DNA of 64,000 nt from Spirochaetes bacterium ADurb.Bin133 (GTDB lineage Bacteria; Spirochaetota; GWE2-31-10; MWDO01): contig MWDO01000009.1 in assembly GCA_002070605.1 (NCBI GenBank), positions 1 to 64,000 on the forward strand, in the 5' to 3' direction. The notes under the pieces were generated by a model. The model made no database searches. It was given only the letters and a program-made list of their open reading frames with translations, and was not told the origin of the DNA. The translations under genes were made by a program, and so were the position numbers. This document shows positions 17,045 through 23,998 of this stretch, in pieces. Numbering within the stretch: position 1 is the stretch's first letter; every line of letters begins with the position of its first letter.

Positions 17045-17480
17045 GGCGCCCGTCGGTCTTTTGGGGTAAGGAAATGGATAACGCGAGTCTGTCTCAAAAA
17101 AAAATTGACACATATGGAGCTATACCCGCCGCGGCGCGTCCCGATAGAAATTGACACATATGGAGCTATACGCGCCGACAAAATTTGACACATATGGGTC
17201 TCATAACCGCCGCGGGCGTTCTCCGATGAAAATTGACACATATGCGTCGCTATGTTCCCTGCTGAAAAATTGACACATATGGAGCTACATACGCCACGGC
17301 TACTCCCCGATGAATAAATTGACACATATGGAGCTATACTCGCCGCGCCGCTCCCCGATGAATAAATTGACACATATGGGTCTCATAACCGCCGCGGGCG
17401 TTCTCCGATGAAAATTGACACATATGGAGCTATACTCGCCGCGCCGCTTCCTGATGAAAATTTGACACATATGAAACGCT
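17045..17480. repeat. Repeat element E5: nine-copy CATATG array with left end
   Basis: The left end is GGCGCCCGTCGGTCTTTTGG (from 17045). Nine CATATG cores follow at 17111, 17157, 17191, 17239, 17276, 17325, 17373, 17421 and 17468; most spacings are 46-49 bp, two are shorter (34, 37). Each unit reads TTGACACATATG plus GAGCTATA or GGTCTCATAA, a GC-rich segment (CGCCGCGCCGCTCC), and CCGATGAA. The segments between cores are themselves repeats, so this is not a CRISPR array. No right end is visible; the array stops just before the GNAT gene. It fills the 602-bp gap between lysS and the GNAT gene. Confidence 0.8.
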
Positions 17481-17493
17481 GAAAAGCCGTACT

Positions 17494-18423
17494 TCAAAAA
17501 TAAATCAGAGCGGCGTCGTATAGGATCGTAAATCCGAGAGATTTGTAAACGGATATAGCGGGGATGTTCTCTTTTTTGACGTATAGATATACGGAATCTT
17601 TTTTATCCAGAAGTTTGCCGGTTAGGGAGGATACGCATATTTTTGATAATCCCCGATTTCTGAAATTCTTTAGCGTATAGACGCCGCCGATTTGATACGA
17701 ATTTTGCGATTCGGCGTTGACGTTTGCTTTCGATACCGCTAAACCTCCTTCGTTGAAGACGGCGTAATTTATTCTCTTAGATAACAACTTTTTGTACGCC
17801 GTCATTTCATAATCGTAGGGGTAGTAAGAATCGTCGTTGTAGACCTCTTCCAGATGGTAATTGTAATGAAGATTTTTTAAGCTTTCAAAATCTTTATCGG
17901 AGCATTTGACGCAGTCGTACGGATATTTTATCGGCTTATCCGGTATAAAGGAATGTATGTCGGTTTTCATAAAATGATATTTTATTATGTTTCTCGGCTT
18001 TGACGATAAATTTTTCAGAATTAGGTTCAGAAATTTTTCTTCTATGTACATAGAATGTAAATTTACCGGACTTTTTTTGATTATATCGACAATTTTTGTC
18101 ATATCTTCGGGGTTTTTTATATAAAAGTTTCCCGAATTTGTATACGCCGCCATTGAATATATCAAATTATTTTGATATAAAGGGTTCAGATGCGTTCCGT
18201 TCGGGATTTTATGGTAATTTCCGTTAAATTTATCAAGAATTTGAATAAAAAAATTGTCGTTTTTTAGGAGATAATCTATAATCTCTTTTGTTTCTTGAGA
18301 TTTAATAGGCGTTACCCGACAGCTCGTCGACGTATTCCATGGCGAACTTCGCCGCTTTTGCTCCGTCCCCGCAAGCGCAGACGATCTGTCTGTACGCGTC
18401 GGCTCGAACGTCTCCGGCGGCAT
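17494..18423 (-). CDS. GNAT-family acetyltransferase-like protein
   Basis: The C-terminal part (about residues 175-305) has the GNAT pattern: YQIGGVYTLKNFRNRGLS includes the acetyl-CoA loop, followed by VYLYVKKENIPAISVYKSLG. The N-terminal region is less recognisable. The first ATG lies 122 bp inside trxB, and the first ~40 codons are just the other frame of trxB, so the true start is probably near 18306, at a non-ATG codon right after the trxB stop. Translation is likely coupled to trxB. The acceptor substrate is unknown. Confidence 0.75.
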   Translation of the reverse strand: MPPETFEPTRTDRSSALAGTEQKRRSSPWNTSTSCRVTPIKSQETKEIIDYLLKNDNFFIQILDKFNGNYHKIPNGTHLNPLYQNNLIYSMAAYTNSGNFYIKNPEDMTKIVDIIKKSPVNLHSMYIEEKFLNLILKNLSSKPRNIIKYHFMKTDIHSFIPDKPIKYPYDCVKCSDKDFESLKNLHYNYHLEEVYNDDSYYPYDYEMTAYKKLLSKRINYAVFNEGGLAVSKANVNAESQNSYQIGGVYTLKNFRNRGLSKICVSSLTGKLLDKKDSVYLYVKKENIPAISVYKSLGFTILYDAALIYF

Positions 18424-19225
18424 AAAACCCTTTGATCGCCGTTTTCATATCTTTATCGATAACGACGTAGCCTTTTTCGTCCTTTATGCTCTTATCCAAA
18501 AAATTAGTATTTGGATCGAGACCAACGAATATAAAAACGCCGTCGACGTTAATTTCTTGAATATTATTTGTCAAAGTATTTTTCAATACGACCGATTTGA
18601 CCGACGCGTCCCCTTTGATCTCCTCTAAGGTTGAGTTATAAATAAACGAAATATTTGAAATAGACTCGGCTTGTTTTATGAGAGATTCGACCGCTCTAAA
18701 TCTATCTCTTCTGTGAACTACCGCTACCGACTTCGCCAATCGCGCTAGAAATATCGCCTCCGTTAGCGCCGTATCGCCGCCGCCGACGATAACTACGTTT
18801 TTATCTCTAAAAAACGGTCCGTCGCAAGTCCCGCAATAACTGACCCCTTTTGAACTGAATTCTTTTTCTCCTTTTACGCCTAACTTTCTATGACTTGCGC
18901 CGGTTGTAATAATGGCCGCTTTTGTTTCATACTTTTTTCCTTCGCAAGTTATCGTTAATATATCTCCGGTTTTATCGATCTTGCTCGCTTCGCCGTAAAC
19001 GAACTCCGCTCCGAATTTGTCAGCCTGCTTTTTTAGTCTATCTTGAAGCTCAAATCCCGTAATCCCTTCGGGAAATCCCGGATAATTATCGATTGCGTCC
19101 GTCAACATCATCTGACCGCCGGCGTTAAGTTTTTCAACGATCAACGTTTTGTATCCCGCTCTACAGGAGTATATGCCGGCCGTTAGCCCCGCCGGTCCGG
19201 CTCCAATAATAATTATATCGTACAT
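18302..19225 (-). CDS. trxB: Thioredoxin reductase
   Basis: The 307-residue protein is a standard low-Mr thioredoxin reductase: FAD motif IIGAGPAGLTAGIYSCRAG, the redox pair in YCGTCDGPFF, NADPH motif VVGGGDTALTEAIFLARL with HRRDRFRA, and the second FAD motif KGFYAAGDVRADAYRQI. It reduces thioredoxin with NADPH. AGGAGG precedes the ATG. The downstream GNAT gene overlaps it and is probably co-transcribed. Confidence 0.96.
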   Translation of the reverse strand: MYDIIIIGAGPAGLTAGIYSCRAGYKTLIVEKLNAGGQMMLTDAIDNYPGFPEGITGFELQDRLKKQADKFGAEFVYGEASKIDKTGDILTITCEGKKYETKAAIITTGASHRKLGVKGEKEFSSKGVSYCGTCDGPFFRDKNVVIVGGGDTALTEAIFLARLAKSVAVVHRRDRFRAVESLIKQAESISNISFIYNSTLEEIKGDASVKSVVLKNTLTNNIQEINVDGVFIFVGLDPNTNFLDKSIKDEKGYVVIDKDMKTAIKGFYAAGDVRADAYRQIVCACGDGAKAAKFAMEYVDELSGNAY

Positions 19226-19266
19226 AACTCCTCCTCAGTTGTAATATTACATAAGAATGTAAATAT

Positions 19267-19675
19267 TTAAATATGATTTATCGACTTGATATTAAGCTGA
19301 TTTGCAATTTTATTTACCAATTCTATCTGATCAAACGGCTTGGTTATATAATCGTCGCATCCGGCTTGCAGACATTTATCTCTGTCGCTTAGTTCGGAAG
19401 CGGTTGAGTTCATCGCTTGCGCCGTGACCGCCCATATAACGGTATTTTTATATTGCGGATCATTTTTTATTTCGCTCGCTATGCGCAAACCGGCGTCGTC
19501 AGTTTCAAGACGTATATCAAGCAGAACCAGATCCGGTCTTTGTTCTTTTATTAACTTTATAGTCGATACGCTGTCTTGAGCTTCAATTATCTCAATATTT
19601 GCCGTTTTAACTAAAAAAATTTCTCAAAACAAATAAATTTTGCTCTTTGTCGTCTACTATTAGTATTTTTGCCAC
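19267..19675 (-). pseudogene. Response regulator receiver, frameshifted at an A7 tract
   Basis: Translation from GTG at 19673-19675 (ribosome-binding site GAGGAGAG) gives MAKILIVDDKEQNLFVLRNF and then a stop after four more codons. Moving frame by one base at the run of seven A on the plus strand (19613-19619) restores a full single-domain receiver: EIIEAQDSVST, DLVLLDIRLE with the phosphoacceptor Asp, WAVTAQAM with Thr, and DDYITKPFD with Lys. The region is 409 bases, one more than a multiple of three, as expected for a one-base insertion. It is the last gene of an operon with the kinase at 19694-21652. Sequencing error, slippage-based switching and true decay are all possible. Confidence 0.85.
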
Positions 19676-19693
19676 TTTCTCTCCTCGTAATAA

Positions 19694-21652
19694 TTATAAT
19701 TTTAAAGGTATTTCAAACCAAAATTCGCTTCCTTTTCCATAAACGCTCTCAAAACCTATACGACCGTTAAGCAACTCGACAACTTTCTTTGTTTCGACCA
19801 GCTCGAGTCCCAGCGCCAAACTGTTGGCGGGCTCGTCGGCTTTACCGAATTCGGTAAAAATCTTATCTTTATCTTCGTCTTTTATTCCTCGTCCTTCGTC
19901 TGTTACTCTAGTCGATAGGTATCCGTTTTTTATGTCGATATCTAATGAAATATGACCTTTATCGCTGAATTTTATAGCGTTTGTTATTAAACTAAATAAC
20001 ACGCATTTATATTTATTTTGGTCCAGTATAATTTTCTGAATATCTTTATTTACGTTAAAAGAAATAGTCAGCGCCTCCTCTTTGTTTTTGATTTTCAGAA
20101 AATTTTCCGAGTCAATTTTGACGGAATTTACGACTTCGGGGAAATCGACAATTCTATCTTCTACGTCAATTTTTCCCGAGTCCAACAACGAAATATTCAT
20201 GATCATATCGACTATTTTTAACAAATGATCGCCGGATTCTTTTATATATTTATACGCTTTAAATTTTTCATTATATTCGTCGGCGCATATTGTTTTAATT
20301 TTATCAAAAGACTCTTGTAATTTGTTATTAAGGATGTATTCTTTGAAGTTTTGCTCTAACATATCAAAGATCAATAATTTTATATTACTTCCGTCTTTCA
20401 GAATTTTTTTTACTTGAGATAATTGACTTTCGAAGGCGGCGTTTGATCCGGTATCGATAGCATTAATAATTCTTATTATTTCATAATTCTTTTCAAATCC
20501 TCCGCAATAAAGCAGACCCGATATTCCGTTTATGGAGTTTAGAGGAGTTCTCAATTCATGGCTCATATTGCTTAGAAGGTTTGTTTTATTTTTACTGATT
20601 TTCTCGGCTATCATCTTTGCTTTTTCAAGTTCAGAAGTTCGTTCTTTGACTTTTTTTTCCAACAATTTAGTATAATTAAGTTTATTAACCATAATATTTA
20701 TGTTATCCGCCAGATTGGCTATCTCGTCGTTAGAATTTATTTTTAATTGGTAAGAAAAATCGCCGTCGGCGACTCTATTTGAGAAGAGCTCTATTTTGCG
20801 TATAGGATTAACCAATATTCTTGAAATCAGAAAAGTAGATAACATCGCCAATATAACTTCGATAAATATCAAAAACAGCACGTTGAGCTTCATGGAAGAA
20901 ATTATGCTACTCATTTCCATTTTTTGAATGCCTACCATATAAACGCCGATTATATTATTTTCATTACGCAAAGGGAAGTAAATTATATCGTATTCAGTAT
21001 GCGATATGATTTTATTTTTTTCAAAATAATATTGTTTGTTATCTAAAACTTTTTTCATTATATTGTTATCGCCTAGATTTGTTACAATGTTGTTGTTATA
21101 AGAATCGTAGAATTCGCTTTTTATCAATCTAAAATTATCTTCGTCCCCGTTATCCAAACTATTTTTTACTTCGTATATGGCGAATTTTTCGCTAACGTCG
21201 GCGTAGTAGTTTTTCAGCAGAGCGTCCTGAGAAATATTTTTAGACAATTCAATATAAGAAATAATATTTTTATTTTTATAACCGTAAGGCATTTTTATTA
21301 GGATTTCAACGCCGTCGTCCGTTAAAATTATATCGTTAGTAGAACTGAAATTTGACGCGCCCCGCTTGTCGTTTTCTACAATATCCGGAATATCGATAAT
21401 TCTAACGTAATCAAAATAACGGTATAAACCATCCAAGTCGTTTGAATTTATCGATTTGGTTATCTTTAGAGCCAAAGAATCCTTAATTGAATCAAAAAAG
21501 AGTTTTATGTTCAAATATCTTCTATACAACCTGTGTTCAATAAATTTATCGCCGTTGCGTTCGATATTATTTGTAAAGTGAAATATGAAAAATATCGACG
21601 GTACGATCATTAAACTTATCGTTATTGTCAGTATTTTTGGGTATATTTTCAT
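19694..21652 (-). CDS. Membrane sensor histidine kinase (HAMP, interrupted HisKA)
   Basis: The 652-residue protein has an N-terminal membrane helix, an extracytoplasmic region of about 230 residues (cache-like), a second helix near residue 260, a HAMP segment (NPIRKIELFSNRVADGDFSY), a coiled coil, and a kinase core. The H-box is intact (LLSNMSHELRTPLNSINGIS), but about 90 residues separate it from the second dimerisation helix (ESGDHLLKIVDMIMNISLL), far more than usual. The HATPase has NAIKFSDKGH, DEGRGIKDED and LALGLELVE. It lies 13 bp downstream of a PhnD-like binding-protein gene and 18 bp upstream of the frameshifted receiver, so the three form an operon. Confidence 0.92.
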   Translation of the reverse strand: MKIYPKILTITISLMIVPSIFFIFHFTNNIERNGDKFIEHRLYRRYLNIKLFFDSIKDSLALKITKSINSNDLDGLYRYFDYVRIIDIPDIVENDKRGASNFSSTNDIILTDDGVEILIKMPYGYKNKNIISYIELSKNISQDALLKNYYADVSEKFAIYEVKNSLDNGDEDNFRLIKSEFYDSYNNNIVTNLGDNNIMKKVLDNKQYYFEKNKIISHTEYDIIYFPLRNENNIIGVYMVGIQKMEMSSIISSMKLNVLFLIFIEVILAMLSTFLISRILVNPIRKIELFSNRVADGDFSYQLKINSNDEIANLADNINIMVNKLNYTKLLEKKVKERTSELEKAKMIAEKISKNKTNLLSNMSHELRTPLNSINGISGLLYCGGFEKNYEIIRIINAIDTGSNAAFESQLSQVKKILKDGSNIKLLIFDMLEQNFKEYILNNKLQESFDKIKTICADEYNEKFKAYKYIKESGDHLLKIVDMIMNISLLDSGKIDVEDRIVDFPEVVNSVKIDSENFLKIKNKEEALTISFNVNKDIQKIILDQNKYKCVLFSLITNAIKFSDKGHISLDIDIKNGYLSTRVTDEGRGIKDEDKDKIFTEFGKADEPANSLALGLELVETKKVVELLNGRIGFESVYGKGSEFWFEIPLKL

Positions 21653-21665
21653 AAAATTATCTTAA

Positions 21666-22511
21666 CTACTCGTTAAATTCCTTCAACATATCTCTGACAA
21701 CGTTGTAAAAAGAGTTACTTTTCTCTACAAAGCCTTGAAAGTATAATTTACTAAGTATTAACTCGTTATTCGCGTTTTTAGAATTCGGATTGACGGATAA
21801 AAAGAGTTTTTTTATTTTTTTTATCAAGTTGCCGTCGAGACTCTTATTAACGACGACGGCGTCTAAAGGTATCGGAGGAGTCTTATCGAGAGCTCTAAGC
21901 TCGTCCTTGTGAATGTAATTTTCAAAAGCTCCCGAAACCGCTCCGGCGTCGACTATTCCTTTACGCACCGCTTCAAGCGAGTCGTCGTGCGATTTAACAA
22001 AAATTATCTCTTTAAAAAACTTCTCCGGATTTATCTTTTTTTTCTTAAACAAAAGCATAGGATATTTGTAACCGGAAGTAGAACTTTTATCCGTAAAGCA
22101 AAAAGTTTTCCCTTTTAACTTTTTAATAGACTTTATTTTAGAATCAGCGCGCGTTATAATGTAACCGTAATAATACGGAGCGCCGTTTTTTACCGAAGTA
22201 GCGAGGTATTTCAACTCCGAATACGTATCTTGCGCCTGAACGTAAGCGGTCGGAGAAAAAATACCGATATGTACGGAGCCGTCCGCTAATTCCGCTCCAA
22301 GTTCGTTGTAGCTTTTCGCTATATAAAGAGAAACCGGAATCCCGAGCTCTTCTGAAATGTAGTCTATAAAAGGCTTGTAAGAGGCGGCCATCTCTATTCT
22401 GTCCCCCCAAGGAGTAACTCCGATTACCAAAAGTTTCGGTTCCTCTCCGTACAAAAAGAGCGCAAAAGCCGCCATCATTAAGAATGATAAAATATATTTT
22501 TTAATTGACAT
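21666..22511 (-). CDS. PhnD-like periplasmic binding protein
   Basis: The frame is open to 22571, but the start at 22511 (MSIKKYILSFLMMAAFALFLYG) gives a proper signal peptide and has GAGG upstream; the product is 281 residues. The mature part follows the phosphate/phosphonate-binding family: LVIGVTPWGDRIEMAASYKP, GSVHIGIFSPTAYVQA, TSGYKYPMLLFKKK, and HDDSLEAVRKGIVDAGAVSG. No ABC permease or ATPase gene is near. Instead it leads an operon with a membrane histidine kinase, so it probably serves as the ligand-sensing partner rather than in import. Confidence 0.9.
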   Translation of the reverse strand: MSIKKYILSFLMMAAFALFLYGEEPKLLVIGVTPWGDRIEMAASYKPFIDYISEELGIPVSLYIAKSYNELGAELADGSVHIGIFSPTAYVQAQDTYSELKYLATSVKNGAPYYYGYIITRADSKIKSIKKLKGKTFCFTDKSSTSGYKYPMLLFKKKKINPEKFFKEIIFVKSHDDSLEAVRKGIVDAGAVSGAFENYIHKDELRALDKTPPIPLDAVVVNKSLDGNLIKKIKKLFLSVNPNSKNANNELILSKLYFQGFVEKSNSFYNVVRDMLKEFNE

Positions 22512-23020
22512 ACTAACCTCCCCTATCAATCGCCGCGCGTCAAATATTATAGCATTATTTTTAATATACACAATAATATTAAAATAAATTTATAAAAAAA
22601 TCTAACTTTTTTATCTACCATTCATTCATTTAATTCTCTAGTCGGAACCTAACTTGAAATCTCGATTTCTCCGGGAAGAAGAAATTGACACATATGAAAC
22701 AGATATTTTCGGATAAGGTAAATTCATTACCTTCAACGTTTTAGAAAGTAGAACAAAATAACTATTTATATTCCTTTTTAATATCATATTATTATCCCCA
22801 AAAGATTTTTTGTTTTTTTGAATAATATTATGTTTAAAAAAAACGTCAAGTCTCATTTTTTGAAATAAGTGTAAACTTTCATTTTTTGAATGACGTCCGG
22901 GGTAAAGAATAAATCATTTTTATTGACATAACGAATAAAAATGATATAATAATCTAAAACTGTATAGAAAAATATACTTTTTATACGTTAAATTCGTTTT
23001 ATTGCTACGGATCGTAAATA
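22512..23020. other. Intergenic region with one repeat motif and a promoter
   Basis: This 509-bp gap holds a single TTGACACATATG motif (CATATG at 22691-22696) without family ends, a short direct repeat (TCATTTTTTGAA, twice near 22850-22890), and a good sigma-70 promoter for the TPR gene. A 72-codon minus-strand frame (22638-22856) has no convincing coding features. Confidence 0.55.
22923..22950 (+). promoter_or_regulatory. Sigma-70-type promoter upstream of the TPR-greA operon
   Basis: A perfect TTGACA (22923-22928) and a perfect TATAAT (22945-22950) are separated by 16 bp, about 70 bases before the ATG of the TPR gene. Confidence 0.7.
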
Positions 23021-23998
23021 ATGAATAGAAGGACGTCAGTCGGGACAGTTGATTCTGATCTTATGAAATTCGTTAATCGTTCGTTAGAATTACTTAAAAG
23101 CGGGGAGTTGCAAGAGGCGGAGGAGTTATTTAACAAAATATTGAAGATAGATTACAAAAGCGATATTGCCGATACAGGGATTAAATGTTGTAAATATTGG
23201 GCGTTAAGAATGGGGAAGTTCTCTTCAATGAAAGAGAACTTTGAAAGTTCCAAGTATTTATTTGACGAGTGGAAGAAATTTGAACTATTTTATAAGTCGT
23301 TTTCAAATTTTAACGGTAAAGTAGTCCACAATATAATGTATTACATCTATCATAAAGCTTTGGACGTTTTCAATAAGGATTTGCGGTCTAATATTATCCT
23401 TGACGCGCAATTTTCATTTATGATTGCGCGGGCGTACAAAGAGATCGGCGATTATAAAAACGCATTAGCAAAGTTTGAGGAGACTTTAAAAGTCGATCAG
23501 AAGAATTCAAACGTTTTAGCTCAGATAGCGGACGTTTATTCTCTTATCGACGACGACGCAAAGGCGAAGTTGATTTTTCGCGAGGCGTTTTTTGTAGAGC
23601 CGGAAGCCGTCGACATAGATCTTTTGGATTCAAACTTAATTAATGCGATTATATCTAGATTGAAGGCGGATAAAATTGCCGACGAGGAGCTGAAGTATTG
23701 GATACCGGTTTATGGGCGGGTATATAATATTTTTAACGTTTTTAGGGAGATACTGCCGGTAGAATTTGGGAAATTGAGTCAGGAGATATTTTTTTTAGAG
23801 GGGAAGATCGGAGATTTTCGCAAGAATAAAAACATTATAACCGCCAGATTGTTGAATTGCTATTTTTGGTTGTACGATTATTATAGGAATAAAAACTCCG
23901 GCTTAGAATATACGTCGGATTTGGAGCATAAAATAAAAAGGGCGTCGGAAAAGATTTACAAGGACTTTATAAATAACAGGCAAAAGGAGTTATTATGA
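23021..23998 (+). CDS. TPR-repeat protein upstream of greA
   Basis: The 325-residue soluble protein contains tetratricopeptide-like repeats, clearest at the N-terminus (LELLKSGELQEAEELFNKIL) and at residues 135-195 (ARAYKEIGDYKNALAKFEET, IADVYSLIDDDAKAKLIF). No signal peptide or enzyme motif is seen. Its stop overlaps the greA start by 4 bp (ATGA), implying translational coupling. It probably acts as an interaction scaffold; a link to transcription elongation is suggested only by the tight coupling. Confidence 0.88.
   Translation: MNRRTSVGTVDSDLMKFVNRSLELLKSGELQEAEELFNKILKIDYKSDIADTGIKCCKYWALRMGKFSSMKENFESSKYLFDEWKKFELFYKSFSNFNGKVVHNIMYYIYHKALDVFNKDLRSNIILDAQFSFMIARAYKEIGDYKNALAKFEETLKVDQKNSNVLAQIADVYSLIDDDAKAKLIFREAFFVEPEAVDIDLLDSNLINAIISRLKADKIADEELKYWIPVYGRVYNIFNVFREILPVEFGKLSQEIFFLEGKIGDFRKNKNIITARLLNCYFWLYDYYRNKNSGLEYTSDLEHKIKRASEKIYKDFINNRQKELL

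Noticed and set aside
17045-17480. CRISPR array
   Set aside because: The segments between the CATATG cores are themselves repeated (GAGCTATA, CGCCGCGCCGCTCC, CCGATGAA), the spacing varies (34-49 bp), and there are no cas genes.
17035-17497. Minus-strand frames through the repeat array as small repetitive proteins
   Set aside because: They consist only of repeat text, have no ribosome-binding sites, and shift frame along the array. Similar frames in E3 and E13 were left out for the same reason.
22638-22856. 72-codon minus-strand frame as a gene
   Set aside because: It crosses a CATATG motif, has no ribosome-binding site and no recognisable protein features.
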